From CAVXWV01 sp963695415 (GTDB lineage Bacteria > Chloroflexota > Anaerolineae > Anaerolineales > UBA4823): 64,000 nt of DNA. The first letter of the stretch is position 1; every line of letters begins with the position of its first letter. Made by a program: the position numbers and the translations under genes. Shown one piece after another: positions 18,544-27,906 of the stretch. The notes under the pieces are model-generated. The model was not told the DNA's origin and searched no databases. It saw nothing but the letters and a program-made list of their open reading frames with translations. Location of the stretch: NCBI GenBank assembly GCA_963695415.1, contig CAVOGL010000023.1, forward strand, positions 186,001 through 250,000, in the 5' to 3' direction.

Positions 18544-20126
18544 CAAAAGGACAGGCAGCGGGTGGTAGTAGTTCGTCACCGCGAGCGCAGGAAGGCATTA
18601 ACCGCAGAGCGTTCTTGAAATTACTCGGCGCTGCCTCGCTGGGCATGGCTCTACCGGGCTCTTTTACCTGGGCAAGCCAAGAGCCCGAGGGCGCTGGATC
18701 CAGCCAGAGCTCTGGGATGCAAAATGTGCTCATCTTTGTGCTGGATGCTTTGTCCGCACACCATATCCAGCTCCACGGCTTCCAGCGTACGACGATGCCC
18801 CACCTCGCCAGACTTGCAGAAAAGGCGGTTGTGTTCCACAACCATTATTCGGGTGGGAATTTCACCTCGCCCGGGACAGCGTCTCTCCTGACAGGCACTC
18901 GTCCCTGGACGCACCGCGCACTCAACCTCAGCGATGAGGTGATTAACGATTTCGTTGAGAAGAACATTTTTTATGCTTTCCCGAAGTATTATCGCACGGC
19001 ATATACACACAACGCCTTTGCCAACCGTCTGCTGCGCCAGTTCGAGCCGGGCATGACGAGTTACATCCCACGCGAAAAATTGTTTCTGCAAAGCGACCGC
19101 ATCATCGACTGGCTTTTCAAAAATGATGAGGACACAGCCAACGTAGCCTGGACCCGCGCCATTAAGAATAACGAGGGTTCAGCCTATGCTATCTATTTTT
19201 CGGACCTGTACCGACGGTTTTCCAGGACCCCGAATGATTACAAAAGCGATTTCCCATTCGGCGTTCCGGTGATCAACCAGGACAATTATTTCCTATTTGA
19301 GCATGCTGTGGACTACCTTGCAGAGGCGATCCCGGCTTTCCCAAAACCTTACCTGGGATATTTCCATTTCCTCCCGCCCCATTATCCCTATAACACGCGC
19401 AAGGATTTTTACCGCTTTTTCAAGGATGACGGCTACCGTCCGCCTGAAAAACCCGAACACCTTTTTTCTCAGGATGTTACTTACAGTAAGCAGGTCAGGT
19501 TGAGCCGATTCTATGATGAGTTCATCCTGTATGCCGATGCGGAATTCGCACGCCTGTTCGACCGTCTGGATGAGTCCGGAGTCTTGAATAACACCTGGGT
19601 TGTGCTGACATCTGACCATGGTGAGTTGTTCGAACGCGGCGTCGTGCACCACACAACCCCGCTGTTGAATCAGGCGATCATCCGCATCCCGCTCTTGATT
19701 TGGGAACCGGGCAGGGCAGCGCGTATGGACATACACCAGCGCAGCAACGCGATTGATGTGCTGCCCACCCTGCTGCAGGTGACCGGGCATGATATCCCAG
19801 CATGGATCGAAGGGGACGTGCTACCGCCATATGCGCAGGAGAATTCAGCGCCGATGAAGGACATTTTTGTTGTCGAGGCGCAGCATACATCTAAGGGTGA
19901 GTCGATCAAAGCAGGGACACTCTCCTATATCCATGATCGTTACAAGCTGATCTGGTATTTCGGGTATCCCCAACTCGAAGGGGAAGGCGACCTGGTGGAG
20001 CTGTACGATATCGAAGCGGATGCAGAAGAGCTGGTTGATCTCTCCGCCGCGAGAAAAAGCATTACCAGCGAGATGCTTGCTGTGTTGAAGCAGCGACTGG
20101 ATGATTCAAACCAGCCTTATCTCTGA
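18540..20126 (+). CDS. Tat-exported sulfatase-like enzyme with a threonine in the nucleophile position
   Basis: 528 residues from the alkaline phosphatase/sulfatase superfamily. A twin-arginine signal (NRRAFLKLLGAASLGMALPG, residues 21-40) predicts export in folded form. The metal site is seen in IFVLDAL (Asp69) and in TSDHGELF late in the protein. The catalytic loop reads TSPGTASLLTG where sulfatases have C-x-P-x-R; Thr109 replaces the cysteine or serine that becomes formylglycine, and the arginine is missing. Thr nucleophiles are known in phosphoglycerol transferases of the LtaS type in this superfamily, so a phospho- or phosphoglycerol transferase or hydrolase is as likely as a sulfatase. 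It is coupled to the upstream membrane protein. The 3' end overlaps the converging VIT gene by 65 bases. Confidence 0.8.
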   Translation: MTKGQAAGGSSSSPRAQEGINRRAFLKLLGAASLGMALPGSFTWASQEPEGAGSSQSSGMQNVLIFVLDALSAHHIQLHGFQRTTMPHLARLAEKAVVFHNHYSGGNFTSPGTASLLTGTRPWTHRALNLSDEVINDFVEKNIFYAFPKYYRTAYTHNAFANRLLRQFEPGMTSYIPREKLFLQSDRIIDWLFKNDEDTANVAWTRAIKNNEGSAYAIYFSDLYRRFSRTPNDYKSDFPFGVPVINQDNYFLFEHAVDYLAEAIPAFPKPYLGYFHFLPPHYPYNTRKDFYRFFKDDGYRPPEKPEHLFSQDVTYSKQVRLSRFYDEFILYADAEFARLFDRLDESGVLNNTWVVLTSDHGELFERGVVHHTTPLLNQAIIRIPLLIWEPGRAARMDIHQRSNAIDVLPTLLQVTGHDIPAWIEGDVLPPYAQENSAPMKDIFVVEAQHTSKGESIKAGTLSYIHDRYKLIWYFGYPQLEGEGDLVELYDIEADAEELVDLSAARKSITSEMLAVLKQRLDDSNQPYL

Positions 20127-22560
20127 TCCCGTTTGCGCTTCCATATCGTTTTGTAACGCGCGTCCCCAGGGTAGTGCTGCTTGTTGCAGTGCTGCTTAAT
20201 GCAGTGCTGCATAATGCAGTAAGCAGTATAACGCCCAGCGGCAGCAAGCCGGCGGAGCAGGGCTGGAACCAGGCTTGCTCATCCTGGCTTGATGTGGATT
20301 CTATGCTCTCCTCAGGATGTTCTTCTGGGAGGCGTTTTACAGGATCAGGTTCTACATCCGGCGCCAGGTTGATGGGATCGGGCTGCGCATCCAAGGCGAC
20401 CACTTCGATCGCCGTTCCTGCCGAAACCACGACCACTCGCGGTCCCAGAGCGAATGCCCCCGACAGGCTAGGGCGCTGCTCCAGGAGCTTGAAATAATCC
20501 TCGGACAAAAAGGCGACCCTGACGGTTTCTGCCGCGGGATCATACGCGGTATCCATCCACACACCATCTTTGAGCAGGAATGTGCGCCCAGCGGCGGACC
20601 GCACCTGCCGGTCTGACTCGTATTGACCTGCAGGCAGGATCTCTGTTACCACCTCGGCTTCTACCATCATGCCCTGGTCAGCGGCTTTGCGCACCGCACT
20701 TTCACCGGCGGCGGGCTGAGGGGCGGAGAATGCCTGGATGGCATCTTCGACGATGTCCTGCCGTCCTTCAGCTCCTAGCGGCATCTCTTCTGTCACCAGG
20801 TAGGAAGTGTAAGGTGTGATAATCCCATACCGGATGCTCAGGTGCACGATCTGGTCGATTAGTTCCTCGTTAACGCCATTCAGGCGCACCTGGTTGAGCA
20901 GGTAGCCGATCTTGCGCGTCGCCCACAGCCTGGGCAAGGTCATCGCCAGCGGGTCACCAGCCGCCGACTGCTGGCTGAAAACCTGGTCTGTAAAGAGGAA
21001 GGTTTGTTCCTGGTCATCCACCGTTCCAGAAAGGCGCACATCCGTGCTACCACCCAGGCGGTAACGTCCCAGGATGACGATCTGCGAGCCGCTGAAAAGG
21101 TCTGGCAGGGGTGATGGGTAGATGTCGTGGACGCTCAAGCCGCGAAAATCCAGGGAGAGATCGATGAGCACCGGGGTGCTGATTTTGGCATAAAAGGTGG
21201 AGAGTGCTTCGTCCAGGCGTTCGCCGGGCTGCACATAATAGCTGGCGCCGTGGTGCTCCTGTGCCAGCGTGTCCAGCAGGAAAGTATCGACATCATATCC
21301 CACCCCGAAGGCGAAAAGGCGCACGCTGGCGGGTGAATACTTATCAAAATCGTTCAAGATTTGTGCGCTTTCTACCACCCCCACGGTTGGCAGCCCGTCG
21401 GTGAGGAAAACCAGGTATGTAGGTCGTTCGCTGGCGGCGATGGCAGCCGCTTCCAGCAAGGCGCGGTGGATATCTGTGCCTCCGGCGGCGCTCAGGCGGT
21501 CAATCCATCTCACAGCGTCGTTTGCCTGTGATGCGGGAACAAGTTGGTTGGCATAAACTTCTGTCTCGCTGCTGAAGCCGATAAGGTTAAACCGGTCTTC
21601 CGGGTTGAGGTGTTCGAGGATGTATCTCACTGAAGCCTGAGCCTGGAGGAATTTTTCTCCTTCCATGCTGCCCGAATGGTCAAGCACCAGGATGACGTCT
21701 TTTGGGACTACCCTGGCACCGCTTTCCGGCTCTGGCGCCATGAGTGCCAGGAAGTACCCGTCAGGCTCCTGAGCATCGGTGCTATCACGATAACTCAACA
21801 GGTGGAAGGCTTTGGTCTCACCCAGGGACACATACAGCGCGAAATCGCTGTCGGGAAGCACATCACTCGCCTCAAAGCTGGCAGTAGCGTGGAACTCATC
21901 CTCCCGGTAAACCGCCACCGGATGGCTGGGAGAATAAACTGTGCGGATGGGAGAGATGGAGGTGATCCGGGCATTCACGCTGACCTGCTCCAGCGGCTGG
22001 GCAGAGAATTTTTCTGTGCTGAGCGGGTAAACATATCGCAGCAGACCACCCTCAGCTGCCAGCGCCTGGGTATATTCGATCTCGATGCGTCGTTCGCCTC
22101 CGGGCGGGATGGGGAAGATGCTCGCCTGGACGGCGCCATGACCGGCATACTCCAGCAGAGCCGGGTCCTGCAGGCTGCTGACGATTTCCCTGTAAGTGCG
22201 CCGCGCCTGTTCGGCATCCAACACTTTCCCCTCAACAGGTTCGCCGTCAACCCAAAGCAGGAATGACGTCACCGCAGCGCCTTGCGGCAGCGGGAAAATG
22301 TACGTGCCTTCAACCGCCCAATCGTTCGGGTTGTAAAAAACCTGGTCGACGCGAGTGGTGGTGACCTGGTCGTCGATGGTGATATCCACGTGATGGTAGC
22401 GGATGACCAGCTGCACCATGGGGGATGGGAGCGGGCAGCCGTCGGGCTGCGGGCAGATGGGCGGTTCGGGGACGATGATGCCATCGGCACGAGCGGTTTG
22501 AACTGCGAACAGCGATAGAATGGTGGCTAAGAGCGCCAGGGCGGATAATTTTCGGAACAT
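20062..22560 (-). CDS. VIT and von Willebrand A domain surface protein
   Basis: An inter-alpha-trypsin-inhibitor-like protein of 832 residues. I start at ATG 22560, eight codons inside the longest frame, because GAGGAGG precedes it and the signal peptide (residues 1-25, ending TARA) then begins properly. The VIT domain spans about residues 40-160. The VWA domain starts at about 285 with the MIDAS motif DHSGS (Asp294) and runs to about 460. A hydrophobic segment near the C-terminus (LLPLGVILLTAL) could anchor it. The last residues are encoded by a tandem repeat and then overlap the converging sulfatase-like gene, so the true end may be earlier or affected by a base error. Role: probably adhesion or envelope protein interaction. 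Confidence 0.85.
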   Translation of the reverse strand: MFRKLSALALLATILSLFAVQTARADGIIVPEPPICPQPDGCPLPSPMVQLVIRYHHVDITIDDQVTTTRVDQVFYNPNDWAVEGTYIFPLPQGAAVTSFLLWVDGEPVEGKVLDAEQARRTYREIVSSLQDPALLEYAGHGAVQASIFPIPPGGERRIEIEYTQALAAEGGLLRYVYPLSTEKFSAQPLEQVSVNARITSISPIRTVYSPSHPVAVYREDEFHATASFEASDVLPDSDFALYVSLGETKAFHLLSYRDSTDAQEPDGYFLALMAPEPESGARVVPKDVILVLDHSGSMEGEKFLQAQASVRYILEHLNPEDRFNLIGFSSETEVYANQLVPASQANDAVRWIDRLSAAGGTDIHRALLEAAAIAASERPTYLVFLTDGLPTVGVVESAQILNDFDKYSPASVRLFAFGVGYDVDTFLLDTLAQEHHGASYYVQPGERLDEALSTFYAKISTPVLIDLSLDFRGLSVHDIYPSPLPDLFSGSQIVILGRYRLGGSTDVRLSGTVDDQEQTFLFTDQVFSQQSAAGDPLAMTLPRLWATRKIGYLLNQVRLNGVNEELIDQIVHLSIRYGIITPYTSYLVTEEMPLGAEGRQDIVEDAIQAFSAPQPAAGESAVRKAADQGMMVEAEVVTEILPAGQYESDRQVRSAAGRTFLLKDGVWMDTAYDPAAETVRVAFLSEDYFKLLEQRPSLSGAFALGPRVVVVSAGTAIEVVALDAQPDPINLAPDVEPDPVKRLPEEHPEESIESTSSQDEQAWFQPCSAGLLPLGVILLTALCSTALSSTATSSTTLGTRVTKRYGSANGIRDKAGLNHPVAASTQQASRW
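20173..20217 (-). repeat. 15-bp tandem repeat in the VIT/VWA protein C-terminus
   Basis: AGTGCTGCTTGTTGC (20173-20187) is followed by two close copies (20188-20202, 20203-20217). On the minus strand they encode repeats of S-T-A-L/T-S right after the membrane anchor. Confidence 0.75.
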
Positions 22561-22633
22561 GTCTGCCTCCTCGAACGAATACACTGATCATAGGACGTAT
22601 CTATTAGCTGCTGGGTTCCGCATGGGCACAAGT

Positions 22634-22663
22634 TTGAAAGCAACACAGGCGCAGTGGTATAAT
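22634..22663 (+). promoter_or_regulatory. Promoter upstream of prfA
   Basis: TTGAAA (22634-22639) and a perfect TATAAT (22658-22663) with 18 bases between; TGG just before the -10 gives an extended element. It lies about 110 bases upstream of prfA, facing it. Confidence 0.6.
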
Positions 22664-22771
22664 TGCGCCGCTGTATGCTGGCAGCATAAAGATAGATTGC
22701 CAGCGCAGGTAAATACAAATATCCCAGGATGATAGATTTGCCTGGTTGTTATGGATCGATAAGAAGGTAGT

Positions 22772-23839
22772 ATGTTAGATAAACTTGCTGGAATAGTAGA
22801 GAGATATGATGAGCTCACGCGCCTGCTGAACGAAGTGGGCGACGATTACCACCGTGCTGCTGAATTGGGCAAGGAACGCTCTGATCTGGAGGAATTGGCG
22901 ATGAAAGCAGCTGATTACCGAAAGGCTGTCGAGTCTCTGAATGAAGCGCGCATATTGAGCGAGGAGGAAGATGATGACCTGCGCCAGCTGGCGGAAGCCG
23001 AGATCCAGGAATTGGAGCCGCGCATTGAGCAGCTGGAAAGCGAGTTGAAGGCAATGCTGCTTCCAAAGGACCACCGCGATGAGCGCAACGTGATCATGGA
23101 GATCCGCGCCGGAACAGGCGGGGACGAGGCATCAATATTTGCCGCCGACCTTTACCGCATGTACAGCCGTTATGCAGAGCTCAAGAATTGGAAAGTGGAA
23201 GTGCTTTCGTCGAGTGAGATCGGGATTGGCGGGTTTAAAGAAATTATTTTTTTGGTCAAAGGCCGCGGGGTTTATTCCAGGATGAAGTACGAGTCGGGTG
23301 TCCACCGCGTGCAGCGCGTGCCGGTGACAGAATCACAGGGCAGGATCCATACATCTGCTGCCACTGTCGCCGTCATGGCGGAAGTGGCGGATGTCGAGAT
23401 CGAGATCCCGGAGAGCGATATCCGCGTGGATGTGTTCAAATCTTCGGGTGCAGGTGGGCAGAATGTTCAGAAGAATGCCACTTCCATTCGCATCACCCAC
23501 ATACCAACTGGCATGGTGGTCGCCTGCCAGGATGAGCGATCCCAGCTGCAGAACCGCATCCGGGCAATGAGTATCCTGCGCGCACGCCTGTACGAGGTTG
23601 AGGAAGAAAAAAGGCAGGCTGAGCAGGACGAAACACGTCGTTCGCAGGTAGGCAGCGGGGACCGGTCTGAAAAGATACGCACTTACAACTATCCTCAATC
23701 GCGAGTCACAGACCATCGCGTCAACCTTTCCTCTTACAACCTTTCAGCGGTGATGGATGGGGATATCGACCAGTTTATCGATGAGCTTTCCACCCGTGAT
23801 GAAACCGACCGCCTGGCGGCAGTTGGAATGGACGACTGA
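22772..23839 (+). CDS. prfA: Peptide chain release factor 1
   Basis: Class I release factor that terminates translation at UAA and UAG; 355 residues, normal length. The stop-codon recognition tripeptide is PVT (RVPVTESQGRIHTS), the RF1 form, and the catalytic loop is GAGGQNVQKNATSIR with the GGQ that reaches the peptidyl transferase centre. The residue after GGQ is Asn where most RF1 have His. The gene is followed after three bases by prmC, the enzyme that methylates the Gln of GGQ. Confidence 0.96.
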   Translation: MLDKLAGIVERYDELTRLLNEVGDDYHRAAELGKERSDLEELAMKAADYRKAVESLNEARILSEEEDDDLRQLAEAEIQELEPRIEQLESELKAMLLPKDHRDERNVIMEIRAGTGGDEASIFAADLYRMYSRYAELKNWKVEVLSSSEIGIGGFKEIIFLVKGRGVYSRMKYESGVHRVQRVPVTESQGRIHTSAATVAVMAEVADVEIEIPESDIRVDVFKSSGAGGQNVQKNATSIRITHIPTGMVVACQDERSQLQNRIRAMSILRARLYEVEEEKRQAEQDETRRSQVGSGDRSEKIRTYNYPQSRVTDHRVNLSSYNLSAVMDGDIDQFIDELSTRDETDRLAAVGMDD

Positions 23840-23842
23840 CCT

Positions 23843-24743
23843 ATGCCCTGGCTAGGCGCCCGGCAGATGGACCGCCTGGTGAAGAAACTGGCAAGGCGGT
23901 TAACGAATTCGGCGCGCAGTGATACTGCGCTGCTGGATATCCAGGCGGCAGCTGCGGGGATGCTTGGCGTAGATCGTTCCTGGGTGCTGGCGCACCCGGA
24001 ATACGAATTAACCAAGCGGCAGGCAGATACCCTGACGGAGCTTGGCAGGCGCCTGGAGGCAGGAGAACCGCTGGCGTACATCCTTGGTCACCGCGAATTC
24101 TTCGGGCTTGATTTCAGGCTGAACCCGCAAGTGCTGGTGCCGCGCCCTGAGACCGAATTACTGGTGGAGCAGGCGTTGGAATGGATGCTGGAAAAATCCA
24201 GGCGTGGAAAAAATAGTCTTGCGCTCGATGCCGGAACTGGCTCCGGCTGCATCGCCGTATCCCTGGCGGTGCGCCAGCCAAGCTTGAAGGTTATCGCGGT
24301 CGATATATCCGCTGCTGCCGTGAGAACGGCGCAGGAGAACGCCAGGTTTCATGATGTCGATGACCGCGTGCACTGCCTGCAGGCAGATTTGCTGCCTCGC
24401 ATCAGCCAGCCATTCGACCTGGTCTGCGCCAACCTGCCGTACATCCCATCGAAGACCCTCGAAGGGCTGGAGTTAACCAGGTGGGAACCAGCGCTGGCGC
24501 TCGATGGTGGTCCTGACGGACTTGACCTGATCCGGCGATTACTCGTCAAACTGGCAGGAAGTTCTTTCTCGACACTCGGTGTTTTGGCGCCAGAATCGCT
24601 GGTGCTGTTGGAGATTGAAGCGTCACAGGGAGCTGCTGTAGTACGGCTGGCAGAGGAAGCTTTTCCGGGAGCGCGGTGTCCAGCTGATACGGGACCTGGC
24701 TGGTCATGATCGGCTGCTGCGAATTGAGCCGGGTATAAATTAA
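23843..24743 (+). CDS. prmC: Release factor glutamine methyltransferase, frameshifted near its 3' end
   Basis: SAM-dependent N5-glutamine methyltransferase that modifies the GGQ motif of release factors (also called HemK). The SAM motif is LALDAGTGSGCIAVSLA. The substrate motif is ANLPYIP, a variant of the usual NPPY with Leu in the second place. The open frame stops at 24709 with an odd tail. Removing one T at about 24677 restores RVQLIRDLAGHDRLLRIEPG, the expected family ending, with TAA at 24741-24743 and 299 residues. It sits in an operon with prfA. Confidence 0.92.
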
Positions 24744-24842
24744 AAGGTTTTGAGTCCATTCATTGGTGATGGGTATTTTGGAGATTACCCCTTACAGACA
24801 TTACTATCGTTGTTCGAAATCATCTGCCTGCTAACCAAAAAA

Positions 24843-26426
24843 CTATTTCGCTTTCCTCAACGCTTTTCGTGTTTTGTCTGATGCCAGCTTGCCGGTCAGG
24901 ATCGAGATCGGGAGACCGGAGGGGCTGAAACTCCATTGACCGGCTTTGAAGATGTGGTTTACGGGTGTTTCCGTAGAACTAAAGATCTTGAGCAGGCGGT
25001 TTTCTGCTGGGATCGTCTCATTGGTAAACGACCATCCTGTGATGGCGCCATCCGTGTTGGCAGTAAATTTCTCGATGGTTAAAGGTGTCGAAGAAAACTG
25101 GTGAAGGATTCTGTCCTTTATCCCGGGATAAATAGAGCCATCCAGGATTTGGATAAAGGTTTTTTCGGTAAATCGTTTAAATTCATCATACATCCCCATG
25201 TCCTGGATCCGTTTTGTTAATTGATAATCGAAAAGTACGCTGATAATCAGAGCTGTTTGCCCGGGTGGAGCCAGGCTGCTGTCTCTCAGCACCGGGATGG
25301 AGATTTCATAGGTGGTTAGCGTATAAAAATCCGTCAGCCATGCTTCAATGATTTTCCAGTCGTTGGTTTCAGGGATTTCCCCCGCTGCGGATTGCCCAAC
25401 CCTTTTTGGGGTGTAGAAAAAATGCTCGCTGGCAATCTCTGAGAAATAGTCCTTGTCCAGGTCAACAGCCAGGTAAACCGTGAAAACCGAATCGTTTCCT
25501 ACTTTGTCTGCCAGGGCAGTTCTTTGTTCGTTGATGATGTTTTTCTGTCCCGGTTGCGAAACTTTCTCCAGTTCAATCAAATTGTATAAAGATTTTAGAT
25601 CGGCAGCCCAGATCATCTGTTGGTAGCCATATGAATTTCCCGATGCATCGCGGAGTATCCGTTGTTCCGGATCAATTGAGACAACCTGGGTGTTGTTTTG
25701 AATGAGACCATTTTGTTTTTTGATGAAAGCCACCATATTTTTGATTAATGTCTCGGTTCCACCCATCGGGTAGTAATAGTCGAGGTAGATACTCAAATAG
25801 CTCAGTGCAAAACTTGTGGGGGTTTCTCTGAAAAAGTGCTGAGTGATGATGTCCAGAAGGGACTGGTTTTGTGTGTATCGTTTTAAAAAATCCACCACGG
25901 ATTCATTCAGCGCTTCGATCTTGCGCACAGTCAGGATATATCGAAACATCCAGGGAAGGATTTCTTTGAGAAGATACTCTCGATCGTTCTTCATGTCCAG
26001 AAAAGCAGGATTATCGATACTGTATTGGACCTCCATGTAACCCATGATTTTTTTGATCTGGTTAATGATTTCAGCGATCTCATCCACATTCTCTGGATAA
26101 AAATGACCGAGTAGATCCTGGTAATCCTGGATGCTGTTTTTGTCACTCACGTGGATCACCTGGTCCTCTATCCCCAGGGTGATTTTATTCTTGACGAATT
26201 CTATTTCCAGTCCTAATTGTTTTAGCATGGGGAACAGAACGCCGGAATTTTCGGTCGCCCGTATGCCCCCATCATAGATAAATCCATCCTGTTCAAAGGA
26301 GTTGATCAATCCTCCGCATTTTGCTTCTTTTTCAAGCAGCAGGATTTTGACCCCGGCTTTAGCGAGATAAGCAGCAGCGGTCAAACCGGCAATTCCTGCT
26401 CCGACAATAACAACATCATTATTCAT
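24843..26426 (-). CDS. FAD-dependent oxidoreductase of the phytoene desaturase/retinol saturase type
   Basis: 527 residues from ATG 26426, chosen because GAGGAG lies five bases upstream (a GTG two codons earlier is too close to it). The N-terminus is a dinucleotide-binding fold, VVIVGAGIAGLTAAAYLAKAG, with LLLEKEAKCGGL as the FAD ribose-binding strand. The size and overall pattern fit carotenoid desaturase/isomerase-like flavoproteins (CrtI, CrtN, RetSat), but the substrate is unknown. It is the last gene of a minus-strand operon with an SDR and an NTF2-like protein. Codon use is more AT-rich than in the flanking regions, which suggests acquisition from elsewhere. Confidence 0.8.
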   Translation of the reverse strand: MNNDVVIVGAGIAGLTAAAYLAKAGVKILLLEKEAKCGGLINSFEQDGFIYDGGIRATENSGVLFPMLKQLGLEIEFVKNKITLGIEDQVIHVSDKNSIQDYQDLLGHFYPENVDEIAEIINQIKKIMGYMEVQYSIDNPAFLDMKNDREYLLKEILPWMFRYILTVRKIEALNESVVDFLKRYTQNQSLLDIITQHFFRETPTSFALSYLSIYLDYYYPMGGTETLIKNMVAFIKKQNGLIQNNTQVVSIDPEQRILRDASGNSYGYQQMIWAADLKSLYNLIELEKVSQPGQKNIINEQRTALADKVGNDSVFTVYLAVDLDKDYFSEIASEHFFYTPKRVGQSAAGEIPETNDWKIIEAWLTDFYTLTTYEISIPVLRDSSLAPPGQTALIISVLFDYQLTKRIQDMGMYDEFKRFTEKTFIQILDGSIYPGIKDRILHQFSSTPLTIEKFTANTDGAITGWSFTNETIPAENRLLKIFSSTETPVNHIFKAGQWSFSPSGLPISILTGKLASDKTRKALRKAK

Positions 26427-26452
26427 AACCACTCCTCAATGAATAGTGTCCA

Positions 26453-27370
26453 TTATATATCTGAAAGTCCAGTCATCTGCTCGCTGATATCCCAGATACG
26501 TTCGCCGATACTTCGGTCCAGGGCATGGGCGGCAGGTTTTTCTTCAATAGTCTGGTTGAAGAATTTACCACTTACCCCTGACATTTCTGGGGAAGCGATT
26601 AAGTAGTAAATTGCCTCGGCGGAAATCTCAGGACCTTTTAACAGCGGAAAAAGCAGGTAGCGCTGGTACCATTGATATAGTATCCCGTTATTCATGCCAA
26701 TATTAGTAGCAACTGCTCCCGGATGCATCGCATTAATGGTAACACCGCTGCCTTTTAGTCGTTCAGCAAATTCCCAAACGGTGAGCAGTTGAGCGGTTTT
26801 TGAAGCGCCGTAACCTTGCAAACCTTTGTACCTGCGTTTTTCCCAGTTGAGGTCATCAAGGTTAAGCCCTCCGAAGCGGTGTCCCTGGGAATTAATCTGG
26901 AGAATCCTTGCTGGCGCGCAATGTTTCAATCTGTTGAGAAGTAACCTGGTGAACAGGAATGATGCCAGGTGGTTGACGCAAAAAACAGTTTCGATACCGT
27001 CTGCGTTCAGGGTTCTTCGCGTGGTGTGTAAGCCGGCGTTATTGATGAGTATATCAATGCACTGGTAATTGCTGAGAATATAATTTGCAGCCTCGCGAAC
27101 CGAATCCAGGTTTGAAAAATCGGCAATCGTAATATCTACTTGAATTTTGAACTCATGCAATAATTCTGCTTTGACTCGCCTGGCTTTTTCCAGATTCCGA
27201 CAGACTAGAACAAGATTTCCCCCTCCTTCAGCAATCCGTTTCGCCGCTGCATAGCCTACACCTGAGGTCGCGCCGGTAATTACACAGGTTTGACCATCGA
27301 TCCTTTCCCTGGTACGTTTTTGAGGCTTGCGGCTGTTGGTGATGAATTGAAGTTCCTCGGGTAATTGCAT
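26453..27370 (-). CDS. Short-chain dehydrogenase, retinol dehydrogenase-like
   Basis: NAD(P)-dependent oxidoreductase, 305 residues from ATG 27370, 13 bases after the upstream gene's stop. A longer frame upstream overlaps the NTF2-like gene and is unlikely. The cofactor motif is TGATSGVGYAAAKRIA. NNAG is at about residue 120, and the catalytic Ser and YxxxK are seen in INSQGHR and YGASK. Its layout resembles the eukaryotic RDH/WWOX group of SDRs that act on retinoid-like or lipid alcohols. The neighbouring desaturase-like flavoprotein points to an isoprenoid or lipid substrate. Confidence 0.85.
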   Translation of the reverse strand: MQLPEELQFITNSRKPQKRTRERIDGQTCVITGATSGVGYAAAKRIAEGGGNLVLVCRNLEKARRVKAELLHEFKIQVDITIADFSNLDSVREAANYILSNYQCIDILINNAGLHTTRRTLNADGIETVFCVNHLASFLFTRLLLNRLKHCAPARILQINSQGHRFGGLNLDDLNWEKRRYKGLQGYGASKTAQLLTVWEFAERLKGSGVTINAMHPGAVATNIGMNNGILYQWYQRYLLFPLLKGPEISAEAIYYLIASPEMSGVSGKFFNQTIEEKPAAHALDRSIGERIWDISEQMTGLSDI

Positions 27371-27383
27371 GATGAATGATCGA

Positions 27384-27818
27384 TCAGCCAAAATACTTGT
27401 GCATGAAATTACGGTACAGTCGTTTGAAATAGGGAATACCGTTGAAAATATCTCCCCAGAGATCAAAATAGTCTCGCTGTTCGATAATGCGGTTATCTTC
27501 TCCAAAAACTAATTTTGTACAACCAAATACGGGTGTGCTGGGATATTTATTAAAGGACATCACCATTTTCCAATCAAATAAGATCTGGTTGTTTTCTTTC
27601 ATAAGGGTAAGGATTTCAAAATCGAGTTGTTGGCAGCGGTTAGTCAGACGTTCGCATAAAGCGATGAATTCCTGTTTGCCTTCGATTCGCTGGATACTGT
27701 CCATGAAGATGATATCTTCGTGATAATACGGCATAATGTGTGACCAATCCGGTTTGCCATCCCGGTTGTAAGTTCGCGTCCATAGATCTCGAAATTGTTC
27801 GATGGTTAACTCTTCCAT
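27384..27818 (-). CDS. NTF2-like (SnoaL-like) small protein
   Basis: 144 residues from ATG 27818, preceded by AAGGTG. The pattern of a helix pair followed by DWSHIMPYYHEDIIFMD and a string of beta-strands ending FFDLWGDI-like sequence fits the NTF2/SnoaL cone fold. Members are often small isomerases, hydratases or accessory proteins next to SDR enzymes. No catalytic residues can be assigned. It is the first gene of the minus-strand operon. Confidence 0.7.
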   Translation of the reverse strand: MEELTIEQFRDLWTRTYNRDGKPDWSHIMPYYHEDIIFMDSIQRIEGKQEFIALCERLTNRCQQLDFEILTLMKENNQILFDWKMVMSFNKYPSTPVFGCTKLVFGEDNRIIEQRDYFDLWGDIFNGIPYFKRLYRNFMHKYFG

Positions 27819-27906
27819 AACACCTTTCGTGATACCTACCGGTAATTCTGTAATAACTACCATCTAGCCACAGGATTTTTTCTGATATAGTAAGTCTACT
27901 ATCTTG

